From: Apostichopus japonicus
Taxonomy: Eukaryota; Echinodermata; Holothuroidea; Aspidochirotida; Stichopodidae
Assembly: GCF_037975245.1 (NCBI RefSeq)
Contig: NC_092572.1
Span: 17,772,273 to 17,836,272 of the forward strand
Direction of reading: 5' to 3'
Length of the DNA stretch: 64,000 bases
Positions 12,301 to 23,705 of this stretch are shown here, in pieces (positions within the stretch are counted from its first letter, which is position 1; each line of letters opens with the position of its first letter). Under the pieces are notes generated by a model. It did not search any database. It was not told the DNA's origin and saw nothing but the letters and a program-made list of their open reading frames with translations. A program made the position numbers and the translations under genes.

Positions 12301-13791
12301 GATTCTTTCTCCCATTTATTTAAATTTGCAAGTTTGTTTAATCCGACCAGTGGTAGTCGGGCAGGTAATACGATAAGTAATTATTACTAACATTCAAATA
12401 ATGTTTTGGGTACATTTGCAGCAAAGGACGTATGGTCAACCCGGGTATCTTTAAATGCTACATTGCAAGGCAGTGAACTAACTTTCAAACTGGACAGGAC
12501 AGTATGTGATTTGGCCATGAGACATGATTGGTGCCCTGCTAAGAAAGGAGGTAAATATTGCGCTGACCAATTAACTTCACGTAACTGTTCAGAACATTGT
12601 GAACAAGTTTGTTTTTGCAATGTTGATAACATCTGCAGAGAAACGAAGGAATTTCTTATGAAATTATGTAATAGAAAATATTCCAATCTTGAAATTACAT
12701 AATACACATTTTGGAGGTTCTCAGCCGCAATATAACCAACGATAAGTTCAAACTTGGCAGGAAAGTGCACAATTTTCTTTTCTGCTATTCACACGATACA
12801 AACAGAAAACACAGTAACTACTGTTAATATTCAAGTTTTGTACAAGAGTAAAATTTGGATCGTGTTATAAATCAGTTGCATATGATTACAGAAAGAACTG
12901 GGGATACGTGTAACCCCATCAAATCCTCTAGTTTGATGCATTTGTTTGGATTACACATATCCTCAGTTCTTACTGTAAACCTAGTAGCGCATGCTACGGA
13001 TTTATCATATTTATCAGCATGATCCAGTATTTACTGTGGTACAAAACTCAGTGTGAATCTGTTTGCTTTTAAAAACCATAACGTTGCACGACCCTGAAAT
13101 AAGGTCAACAGTTTCAGTACTGGGAATAGTAGTCTTCATACATATTGAATATAACTAGACAGTATACTTGAAAATAATATTGACCATTTATTCCGCTTTA
13201 CAGATCACATTCACATCGAGAAATTGTTTAACGGTACTTACCTTCCAAGGGTAAGTAAAATGTATTTTATCTGTAACTATAACGTGTTAGGTGATGACAT
13301 ACAGGCATAGTAGGCCAGGCAAATTTAGCCACCATACCACCCCACCCCCCCCCTTCCTAAGTGTATATACATTTATGTATATTTATATAAAAGATTTGAA
13401 ACTGTAGTATAAATATGAATAAATATATATACCCCAGTAGTTCACCGCTATATAGGGATCATTGCATGGTTTACAATTGCGTGGGACAGTGTGGTGTCTG
13501 ACTGGATATATACATACCCCAGTAGTTCACAGTTAATTAGGGATCGTGGAAAGAGCTAGGGAGATCAGTGCTATTAACAATAAGGTCATTTGGTCAAAAT
13601 CGTTCCTACCAAACGTGTTCCTGCATATTTCAAGTTCTATGTTAGATTGTTGGCCGTTTCATGTTCTTCTTTTCTTTCTTTCCTTCTTTTTACTTATATA
13701 ACAGGGGACATACTCTGTTGCCGGAGAACTTTTTATTCAAGATGACGAAAAAATTTTAACATTGGTCATGAATAATTGCACTCTTTACTGA
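9344..13791 (+). CDS. Secreted ML-domain (MD-2-related lipid-recognition) protein, copy B
   Basis: Five exons with matching phases: 9344-9497, 12162-12251, 12422-12550, 13204-13250, 13705-13791 (stop TGA). The product has 168 residues. Residues 1-17 are a clear signal peptide (Met-Met start, hydrophobic LLLF core). The mature part has the ML pattern: Cys46, a TPNPP motif at 63-67, Cys110, Cys119 followed by PAKKG, a PRGTYSV turn at 139-145, and Cys165 near the C-terminus. ML proteins (NPC2, GM2 activator, MD-2) are beta-sandwich folds that bind a lipid in a central pocket; the ligand here cannot be told. Only four cysteines are present, fewer than in NPC2. Sequons at Asn59, Asn93, Asn134 and Asn164 suggest glycosylation. 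The exon 3 donor (GTAAAT) is weaker than in copy C, and reading through it stays open for about 50 more codons. The family call rests on motif layout, not on a database search. Confidence 0.72.
10165..11335 (+). repeat. TATGAGCTATAC-type minisatellite in intron 1 of ML copy B
   Basis: Same repeat family and same position as in copy A, about 1.2 kb long, so copy number differs between the paralogues. It is absent from copy C, where intron 1 passes from about 17640 straight to the downstream unique sequence. Confidence 0.9.
12886..12978. repeat. Inverted repeat hairpin in intron 3 of ML copy B
   Basis: Arms of about 28 bases: TTACAGAAAGAACTGGGGAT at the left and, 40 bases further, the reverse complement of TTACAGTAAGAACTGAGGAT. 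The loop also contains a short inverted pair. The same structure is at 19274-19364 in copy C, so it predates that duplication. It could be a very small terminal-inverted-repeat element. Confidence 0.7.
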
Positions 13792-14904
13792 TGACCCATA
13801 TGATCGAAACGTATTAACTGTAACAGTGTATAGCTAACAGAAAGGTAATTAGAAAATGACCTTATTTTTCTCAACTTTTTCAACGTTAGCTAGTCATTGT
13901 TACAACGGATTTCACCACCCATGCCCAAAATAAACAGAGCCTGGCTATTATGTCGGTCACATCGCGTTCCGCTTACTTGACCAGTTCCAATCTCTGCCTG
14001 CAGATCGCAATGGTACCATGATGAATAATAGTATTCGTTCGTTATCATCGAGGAATAGATCTTATAAAGCATAACTTTGAAGTTTCAAGCCGTGCTCAAT
14101 GTAGGAATTACATACAAATTTCACCAGATTGCTGTAGTAAACGTTCTCCTTTCATTAGTTAGAAATAATTATATCTTTTAGCTGTCCTTTTAATTATAGC
14201 GATACAAGTAACTGAGTTCGACATATTTTTGAGTGAAGTCCAGAAGAGAAGTAGTTTATCATAGGGTGAGATTATTTGCACGATTACTTAGTGGCCCACA
14301 CTTGGTAGCTAATATGTCGGATATTTCACAGTTTTTATCCCACAGAGATGCACTGAATAACCAATACAACTGCAGCCTCACGTATGTACGATTCTAAAAG
14401 CTTCTTTAAAGAAGGTCACGAAAAGAAAACTGTTTTAAGAAGTGTCCCTAAATGCATTTTCCTTACCCGTTCATGGTTCCCAATATGCCCAACAGATTGT
14501 CCTTGTGTAACTCTATTTGAGTGTGGGTCTCAGAGAAAATGACACTTACATAAGCCAGTAATAGCTGCATATAAACACGTTTCTAAATAAATATCTAAAA
14601 ATAACAGGATTTAGTAGAGTCTGCAGCACACACCCGGGTCCGGAGTTCCTTTGCATTCGAGCCCGAGTTACACCAAAGTTATGAAGACGAACTCCAAAAT
14701 AGGTATATTCCATAGGCGTATATCAGCAGTAAATAAAAGCTGTTTTGCTAAGGTAATACAAAATGTTGTTAAGAGATACTCAGACAGTTTTGAATCAATA
14801 AACAAAATTAAGTTTCCAGATTTACTAACTCCGTTTAACCATCTCTCTTCTCGTCTCTCGCCCGTTCCATTACTTAACGTAAACAAACGTAACCCAAATA
14901 TGTA

Positions 14905-15152
14905 TGTATGTGTGTAAGGGTGTATGTATGTATGTATTTAAGATCCTCTTGCAAGCAGGAATCGCGTCTTGGGTCTGAGTGTTTGTGTCTTCAATTTTCC
15001 CCCTCTTCTATTGGGTCCTTGATGGGGACTTGAGTGTCCCTCCTGATCCCTTTCTTCACTAAACTAAACTAAACATTAATCTTGGAATGATTCAAACCAG
15101 GGACCTTATGATTGAAAGGCACCGACGTTAACCACTGAGCTAACACTCCTAG
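14905..15152 (-). mobile_element. SINE/LINE composite remnant
   Basis: Orthologous to the element at 5735-5992: SINE head at 15085-15152 on the minus strand, LINE 3' end with CTAAA repeats at about 14964-15073, SINE 3' hairpin and TGTA tail at 14905-14963. It carries the same internal deletion as the copy at 5735. Confidence 0.65.
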
Positions 15153-15340
15153 AAGAATATGAAGACAAATGCTGTTATGTTTTGTCATTCATTCGATAAA
15201 CGAGATGAAATAAAAAATTTTAAAAAGAGTTGTTGAACCGGTGATCAACTTATTAACAAAGTGATAACATTTTCAATACTAACATATATGTTCGAGGTAC
15301 CACAACACCTTTGGAATCGTATTGGAACTCTTGCCAATTC

Positions 15341-15553
15341 AAGAATGAAAGTCTGTCGTGTGTGCTCTCAAGATACCATCTTGTCACAAGTGGAGGGCTA
15401 AATTCAAAATTTCCCCTGACTGATATAAATATGGGACTGAAGGATCTTATAAAGGATGGGTGCCTCCCTATGGTCGTTGAATCTGACTCCCATGTAGAGG
15501 GGTTTGTGACTTATCCCACAGTAAACAAAAGAAGTGTAGACATCCAATCGTGA
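15341..15553 (+). other. Conserved segment with open frame (unit B copy)
   Basis: Third copy of the segment at 6181-6390. The open frame extends upstream to an ATG at 15311 (80 codons in all) and ends at the same TGA. Function unknown; no splice sites or promoter support it as an exon. Confidence 0.3.
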
Positions 15554-16848
15554 ATTATGAGTCATATTTAAACTACAAATTAAGTCTTTATATTATAAAC
15601 ACAATGTTGTTCTAATTAATACCTGGTGTGAGTCCGAAAAGTAGGCCTGGGGTCGTACACCGGAAGCAGTGGTCTCATTCTCCCTAGTCTAAAAATAGAA
15701 ATCTCCCACGATTGACGATTGTAGATGAGAGCATGGCAATCCCATCCCTTACCTCCAACCCCCTTTCCTTGTAAGCCACTGAATTCAATACCATGGCACT
15801 ATTCGACTAATTTCATTCGATTCGATTCGAGCTCGATTTTATTTTCAAAAGAAACAATTATAAATATCATACCGTTATAAAACAGAAAAGTGATTAAGGA
15901 AACTAAAAGACTACAAAATCTAAAAACGTGTTTCTACATAGCATATTACTAATTTAGTAACTCTCTCAACATTAACGAGACTTACACGTCTTCTTCCCCA
16001 TAATGATTCACTTATGTAAGTTATAATTCAGATAGGTTACAGGAAACACACATCCGACCATCATTCTTGATCTTTGCGTTAGAAATTAATGTCAAGTTTT
16101 TAACTTCCAATAGCAGCTGAGACAAATGTTATCCACCTGAGATATTTAATATAAATTCAGTCACATGTGCTTCTTTTTATATGTTTTTGTCTTTTATTAA
16201 TTACTACAATATTTAATTTCTGTAGTGGAAATGAGTTTTGCAAAAGTTGAATTTAATTTCAGCAATTTGAAGAGTGAAAGAAATAATATATAGCAGAGAG
16301 AGAGAGTTGCGATACGGGCAGAAATGGATGGTGTACGAGCGGGTTCGGAAGTTACCAATTCCCCACAACAATTGCGTTTGCTAGAAAGAGTTTGACAGGC
16401 AAACCGAGCGTTTTTCACAACATAAAGCCCGCGTTGTTTTAGTATAAAAAGAGGAACTTTCAAAATAAAGCACCATTTTTCTTGGGGGGGTGGGGAGGGG
16501 GAGAGGAAGTTTAAAGCTGTCAAGTTTTAGGTCAATAACGAATATTGACGACCCGATTGCAAGAAGGAACCTCCGTGATGACATCATTATGCATTCTACC
16601 ATTGTCATTCATCCATTCGTCCATTGTCATTCGTCCATTGTTTCACACTTACGCTGCTGTGTAAAATGCGGAAGTTCCTTGTTCTATTTTGCTAGTAACT
16701 GTATTCGATGTCAGCACTTAAAGTTGTTATTCATGTTTTACCAACGAGCCTTGAACAACTGCTATTACCAGTCGAGCATATTTATTGTCGTCTTCATTAG
16801 CAAATTGTTGCTGAAATTTCGATACTGCGACCAATAATAATTGTAGCA

Positions 16849-19809
16849 ATGATGTCCATTCTCTTGCTGTTTCTGATGGCGTTTCCGATAACCAATGGTT
16901 TGCCTGCGTCACCGGTAACTAGTCATCTCTACAGGGTAGACAGTCACGAGACATCTTCGACTATCAAAGATCAGCCAATGTTATGCGAGTACCAAATTTC
17001 TGGTAAGTCATTAATGAACGCTGTTTAATAAGCTTTACACTATATTTTGCATAGGGTTGTAAGCTAATTTCGCTCTCTTCTTATTAATCTATATAATATT
17101 AGCCCATCTAGTATCAGGTTAATTTTCCCGTGTACAACTCCTTTCAATTGTCCAGTACTTAACCGTATGGTTTAATATGGACGAACAAAGTATGTATTCG
17201 AACAAACATGTAAGTTTAAGCAAGTTGCATCGTTTACGATTTAATTTGAGGTACCGGTAACTTTGGTCAAACAGAATTTCATTTTCAGGTAACTCGTCTC
17301 AATGACGTACGTAAGGGAAGGCAGGTTGGGTGGGAGAGATTAGAGTTATAATTAAAGACCAAATTTATAGCACAAATCTGCCTCGCGAAAACGCGCTATT
17401 TCAGAGACCCTACCACCCACCCTCGCTCGCCCTCCTAGTCTTCCTAATGGGGGTCTCCGTCAACGACATCAGGCCCACACGTTCTTCTTTATACATTAAT
17501 TGACTTGCTTCTGCATGGCCCTTCCATAAAGTTTCATGCAGCTACATAAATCAGTGGTTGAAATTGACAATTTGTCCACCGCCACCTCTCTCTCTCCTTT
17601 TAACATCATAAACACCGTTCTCGTTCATTGTCGTGATTCGCAGCCCGTACATTGTCGGCTTCGAGTCGACGGCTGAGAAAACCGACCATGAGGCGTTTTC
17701 CGGAATAGCAGCCGGTAGTGTGCTTTGGTTCACCAACTAAATCCAGCCACAAAACTACACGACTGAACACGACCCAACACAACTGGACTGTATAGTTACA
17801 TGGAGAATCGTAGATATGATATAGTCCGGCATTGTGCGTGTGTGTTTAAGACTATAACTGATCATGACTTTGGTCAGTTTTATTTCGTATCGGCTTCAGT
17901 CTGGAACACTTAATAGCCTATATAGCGTTTTCTTTGAGACTGGTAGCCGTGCCGTGTGTACGGGTTCACAACTAAAACTATAAACATTTACAAATATAGC
18001 CGTTAGTTATCACGGTTAGAGATTTTGCACGAATAAACGGTCGGGTCGGATCGGATTGTGAATTCGGGTCGGGAGTTCGGGTCAGGAATTCGGGTCGGGA
18101 ATTCAGGTTGGGAGTTGGGCAGTGTATTGATGGCGAAAGGTTATATTTATGATAAACCAAGGCTGACTCCGCACTTTCTGATTTGTTTACTCTCTTTTTC
18201 CTAGGTCCTTGGATGGAAAACTTCAACTTTTCATTGACACCAAATCCACCAAAATTAGGAGGTCTCGTCAAACTTGTTATCAATATGGTTTACCGTAAGT
18301 ATACATAAAATTGATCATGACCCCCTCCCTGCCCGCCGGCCACCTCTTAATACACAACAATCCAGAATGAACTGGAGATGTACGATTCGTCACTTTTTCC
18401 AGATATTCTACTTTACTGCATGGTGCATTAGTTCTACTCGAACACAGACTCAGCAGTTTGGTCAAAATTAAGCCGATTTTTATATCAGTTGATTCATTCT
18501 CCCATTTATTTAAATTTGCGAGTTTGTTTAATCCGACCAGTGGTATCAGATAGTCGCACGGGCAATACGATAAGTAATTATTACTACCATTCAAATAAGA
18601 CAAGAATTTTCTCTTTCTGTTTTGGGTACATCTGCAGCAAAGGACGTATGGTCAATCCGGGAATCTTTAAATGCTACAATGCAAGGCAGTGAACTAACTT
18701 TCAAAGTGGACAAGACAGTATGTGATTTTGAACGTAGACACGATTGGTGCCCTGCTAAGAAAGGAGGTAAGTATTGCACTGACCAATTAACGGCACGTAA
18801 CTTTTAAGAACGTTGTGAACAAGTTTTTTTTTTTTTCGCAATGTTGATAACATTTGCAGAGAAACAAAGGGAATTTATTATGAAATTATGTAATAGAAAT
18901 TATTCCAAAGTTGAGATGACCGCAACAACGGCTTCACATCTTGTACTACTGGTGTGTTCATCTGAAACAGGCTCTAGTGAATAAATTGTATATGTCTTTT
19001 TACCAACATATATTCGGCTTATTGTTTGGCTTGATATCACCAATATCTCTTGCGTCACTTTGGATATAAGTATATGTCAGAATACACATTTCGGAGGTTT
19101 TCAGCCGCAATATAACCAACGATAAGTTCAAACTTGGCAGGAAACTGCACAATTTTCTTTACTGCTATGCACTCGATACACACAGAAACCACAGTAACTA
19201 CTGTAAATATTAAAGTTGTGTACCTGTGTAAAATTAAGATCGTGTTATAAATCAGTAGCATATGCTTTTAGGATTACAGTAAGAACTGAGGATACATGTA
19301 ACCCCAACAAATCCTCTACCATGCTGCATTTGTTGATTACACATATCCTCGGTTCTTACTGTAAACCTAATAGCGCATGCTACGGATATATCATATTTAT
19401 CAGCATGATCCAGTATTTACTGTGGTAAAAAACTTTAAGATTTACAGTAGTTACTATAATCTCAATGTGAATCAGTTGTGCTTTTGGAAACCATAACGTT
19501 GCACGACCCTGAATTAAGGTCAACAGTTTCAATACTGGGAATAGTATAGTCTTCATACATATTGAATATAACTAGGTACTATACATAAAAATTATATGGA
19601 CCATTTATCCCGCTTTACAGATCATGTTCACTTCGAGAAATTGTACAACTTATCTTACCTACCAAAGGTAAGTGAAATTATTTTATCTGTAACTAACGTG
19701 CTAGGTGATGCCATATAGGCAAATTAGGCCACCCCCCCCCTTCCTAATTGTATATACATATACGTATATTAATATAGTAGAATTGAAACTGTAGTATAAA
19801 TATAAATAA

Positions 19810-19845
<36 letters not shown>

Positions 19846-19854
19846 ATTTACGAT

Positions 19855-19934
<80 letters not shown>

Positions 19935-19979
19935 ATATATAAATATATATATATATGAAAATCGTAAATATATATATAT

Positions 19980-20021
<42 letters not shown>

Positions 20022-20029
20022 TATTTATT

Positions 20030-20060
<31 letters not shown>

Positions 20061-20675
20061 GTATATGTATGTTATTTACATCTTGACGGTTTAAACTATC
20101 TTTTCTACTGTTATGACATATGTAGTTATTACGCTGGACTACGTGTTTTATGCAAACCTTCTGCATGCCTATTGCACCATTAAACGTTTCACTACACGTA
20201 GTCTCTCTTTCCCTGCCTCGGTCCCTGGTGTAATAAAAGCACACTAACTGGTTGTTTTATGTGTTTCTCCAAAGTATAATTATTCTACTTCAAAATTGGG
20301 ATTCATATCAATATGAATGCACGGCTGTTATTAGTATCATTGTTCACTTCACATTCTCTTGGTTAAACAAGAAGTTTGTTTTGTTTGGTCTCTGACTGGA
20401 CAGTAATTCACAGTTATATTTGAGGATCGTGGTAAGAGCTGGAGAGATCAGTGCTATTAACAATAAGGTCATTAGGTCGAAAATCGTTCTTACAAAACGT
20501 GTTCCTGCAGATTTCAAGTTCTATGTTGGATTGTTGGCCGTTTCATGTTCTTCTTTTCTTTCTTTCCTTCTTTTTACTTGTATAACAGGGGACATACTCT
20601 GTTGCCGCAGAACTTTTTATTCAAGATGACGAAAAAATTATCACAATGGTCATGAAGAATTGCCCTTTTTACTGA
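16849..20675 (+). CDS. Secreted ML-domain (MD-2-related lipid-recognition) protein, copy C
   Basis: Five exons: 16849-17002, 18205-18294, 18638-18766, 19621-19667, 20589-20675 (stop TGA). All donors begin GTAAG and all acceptors are CAG or TAG. Exon lengths equal those of copy B (154, 90, 129, 47, 87), giving another 168-residue secreted protein with the same four cysteines (46, 110, 119, 165), the TPNPP motif and CPAKKG. Substitutions relative to B are spread through the mature part (for example ERRHDW for AMRHDW before Cys119, LYNLSYLPK in exon 4, NCPFY at the end), so the two genes may have diverged in ligand choice. Intron 4 has gained a large AT/TG palindrome. Intron 1 lacks the minisatellite and is only 1.2 kb. 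Confidence 0.72.
19274..19364. repeat. Inverted repeat hairpin in intron 3 of ML copy C
   Basis: Arms TTACAGTAAGAACTGAGGAT (19274 on) and its near-perfect reverse complement ending at 19364, around a loop of about 35 bases that begins and ends with AACAAAT/ATTTGTT. Counterpart of 12886-12978. Confidence 0.75.
19812..20060. repeat. AT/TG microsatellite forming a long palindrome
   Basis: In intron 4 of ML copy C. A (TG)n run and TATTTACGATTTTCAT (ending 19860) are mirrored by ATGAAAATCGTAAATA (from 19955) and a (CA)n run (to about 19990), with (AT)n in the middle. Both arms could pair over some 60 bases. Copies A and B have only a short ATATAT stretch here. Confidence 0.85.
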
Positions 20676-21639
20676 TTACCCATATGTTCGAAACGTATTA
20701 ACTGTAACAGTGTATAGCTAACAGAAAGGTAATTAGAAAATGACCTTATTTTTCTCGACTTTTCCAACGTTAACTTGTCATTGTTAGAACGGATTTCACC
20801 ACCCACGCTTGATCAGTTCCAATGTCTATCTGCAGATCGCAATGGTACCGTGATGACTAATAGTATTCGTTCGTAATCATTGAGGAAGAGATCATATAAA
20901 GCATAACTTTGAAGTTTCAAGCCGTGCTCAATGTAGGAATTACATACAAATTTCACCAGGATGCTGTAGTAAACGTTCTTCTTTCATTAGTTAAAAATAA
21001 TTATATCTATGAGCTGTCCTTTTAGTTATAGCGAGACAAGTAACTGAGTTCACATATTCCTATAGCTAAAATCTAGGATAAGCCACAGCTTTTATCCCAT
21101 AAAGATGCAATGGATAACCAATACAAATGCAAACTCTTCTATGTACGATTCTAAAAGCTTCATTCAGGAATGTCACATGTTATAAGAAGTGCCCCTCAAA
21201 GCATTTTCCTCTTTCATGGCACCCAGTATACCCACCAGTTTGTTCTTATTTAACTCTTTTGGAGTGTTGATATCCAAAAGAAATTACACCTACATAAGCC
21301 AGTACTAGCTGCATATTAATACGTTTCCAAATAAGTATCTAAATATGTTAAGGATTTTAGTCGGGCCAAGCACACCCGGGTCTGGAGTTCCTTGTCATTC
21401 GAACCCGAGTTACACCAAATTATGAAGACGGACTCCGAGATAGGTATATTCCATAGGCGTATATCAGCAGTATATATAAGCTGTTTTGCTAAGGTAATAC
21501 ACAATGTAGTTAAGAGATACACAAACAGTTTTGATTCAATAAACAAAAGTAAGTTTCCAGATTTACTAACTCCGTTTAACCTTCTCTCTTCTCGTCTCTC
21601 GCCCGTTTCATTACTTAACGTAAACAAACGTAGCCCACA

Positions 21640-21649
21640 TATGTGTGTA

Positions 21650-21681
<32 letters not shown>

Positions 21682-21953
21682 TATGCGTGTGTGTATGTAT
21701 GTATGTATGGGTGTATGTATGTATGTATTTAAGATCCTCCTGCAAGCAGGAACTCGCGAAGAAGCCTCATTGGCTTATCAAAGCCGCAAACTGACTGAAG
21801 TCAGTCTCTTACATTCATATTTTACGTCCATGATCATGAATTGTCAATTGTCAACAACTCTGTAACTGGACGACATACATTAATCTTGGAGTGACTCGAA
21901 CCGGGGACCTTATGATTGAAAGGCACCGGCGTTAACCACTGAGCTAACACTCC
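21640..21953 (-). mobile_element. Full-length tRNA-derived SINE (uninterrupted)
   Basis: On the minus strand the element begins at 21953 with a tRNA-like head (GGAGTGTTAGCTCAGTGG, B box GGTTCGAGTC, then CACTCC closing the acceptor stem), followed by a body of about 150 bases, a 3' hairpin CCTGCTTGCAGG and a (TACA)n-type tail covering 21640-21732. It shows the intact site into which the LINE at 7109-7563 is inserted in unit A. Confidence 0.8.
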
Positions 21954-23479
21954 CACTTGACCAGCTCCAATCTCCGCCTGCAGATCGTAATGGTACGTAC
22001 CATGATCACTAATAATATTTAGTCGTGATAATTGATGGTGGGATCTCTTCAAGCATAACTTTGAAGTTTCAAGACTTCAAGTCATGCTTGCTCTTTCATT
22101 GCATCTTAACTTGTGTTTACTACCTCATTTCCCTTTTTTCGGCCAAACGACAAAGTGAGACCGGAAACTATATAGTTAATCACCAAGCTCGTCTGTGCGC
22201 GGATTCATCCGGCGTGTTCGCGTGCTCGTGAGCGCTTTTCACGAGATTTTGTTACCCTGATTCAGATATCTGTAAACAGCATCAAACACGTACAATATAA
22301 CCTAGAGTTCATTTATACTATGAAGGAACTCTATAAAGGAACTCTAGTATAACCGTTAAAACAGCGCCCTTATTATGTCAAGCTTGCCTATGGCAAACCA
22401 TTCCTCCTCAAATTCACTCTAACATTACTTATTTGTTTCTTGATAGCATAAGCTACCCCAGTTACTGCCACTAGGATTCATCCATAATTGCACCTAGTTA
22501 ATTGACCAGCCAACTGTATGTACGATTCTAAAACTTCAGGTGGTAATGGAGCAATATATGGGAGAGAGCAAGGGGGGGGGGGTGCTGGCAGAGGCGGGCA
22601 GGACGGGTGAAAGGTGGAACATGAAAGGGGAGTGTTTTATCACAGCTTGGAGCACTATAACCTCCTTTAACGTACACAATAGAAGAACAAATGATAAATG
22701 CTGACAAATCAAAATCATGTTTAATTACAAAATTGTATTTATTTCACACACTGGCAAGTACAGTAAGACACTATCATAATTGGAAAAAAAAATTAAGCGA
22801 ACTCACCACGCCATTGTGGCAGCAAAATAATAAATAATGCCATCCACTAATTCCACTTTAATCATTTGTGTACACAGGGTAAAGTTTGAGGTACTATAAC
22901 ATAATATCTAGGACATGAGTATATATGGGGGTTTTCAATAGAGAGGGGGAGGGAGGGGGACATTGGATCTTATATAAGCACAGACATGGACCTCCTCTAA
23001 ATCCATACTCACTGATATTTTCCATACGAAACTTCAATGAAAATATGATGAAAACATTTATCCTTTGCAGTCCTAACAAATATTAAGTTTGATAATTGTA
23101 AAATCACCATTGTCTAAATGAACTTGATTTTCAAAGATTGTTTATATTAGTCAGCTGAGCATATAGCGACCGAGACAGAGACTTTGTCTTTTTCAAAACT
23201 ATTGTAAGAATATCTACCTGGAGACTACTCACATAAGGAAGGAAATAGAAATAAAGTCCCAGGATATTGGAAGACATGTTAACCCTTTGAGAGGTGAGCA
23301 CAACAGAGAATGCAGACAACCACACTGAGTGATAAGAAATACTGAGAAAAGCAAATAGCATACAATTACAAGAAGACCAAGGCAAAATGACCACAAGGTG
23401 CACTCCAGCCATAAATGAATGCATACATTATAACTGCTTCTTATAACAAAATATGCAAATGAATGCATGCATTGTGCAT

Positions 23480-23488
23480 GTATAATGA

Positions 23489-23568
<80 letters not shown>

Positions 23569-23579
23569 TAATATATATA

Positions 23580-23621
<42 letters not shown>

Positions 23622-23651
23622 TATATATATATATATATATATTTATATACA

Positions 23652-23702
<51 letters not shown>

Positions 23703-23705
23703 TGA
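23480..23705. repeat. AT-rich dinucleotide microsatellite
   Basis: About 220 bases of nearly pure (AT)n with interspersed AAATAT and TTATAT variants, between the ML array and the 3' end of the convertase gene. Strongly self-complementary. Confidence 0.95.

Larger units (their letters stand above)
9157..16661 (+). repeat. Tandem duplication unit B (ML gene array)
   Basis: Second direct copy. It is collinear with unit A over promoter, exons 1-2, minisatellite, exon 5 and distal region, but has complete exons 3 and 4 and only one copy of the distal sub-repeat. Both A and B end in the same sequence with short CATTCATCC/CCATTCGTCC repeats just before the next promoter. Confidence 0.85.
13792..16848. 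other. Intergenic region B-C
   Basis: Collinear with 4620-9343 but with only one copy of the distal segment. It contains a deleted SINE/LINE composite (14905-15152), the conserved open-frame segment (15341-15553), short CATTCATCC-type repeats (16600-16645) and, in its last 190 bases, the promoter of ML copy C. No gene is supported. Confidence 0.6.
16662..21953 (+). repeat. Tandem duplication unit C (ML gene array), 3' truncated
   Basis: Third direct copy. It has all five ML exons but lacks the intron 1 minisatellite, and its homology to A and B stops after a SINE copy near 21953, so the distal 1.5 kb of the unit is missing. A short stretch after the SINE (about 21955-22090) repeats sequence seen at 20810-20930, which suggests a local rearrangement at the end of the array. 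Confidence 0.75.

Noticed and set aside
19769-20094. Open frames of Tyr-Ile repeats on both strands
   Set aside because: Translation of an AT microsatellite; the same holds for 23463-23705 and 55404-55607.
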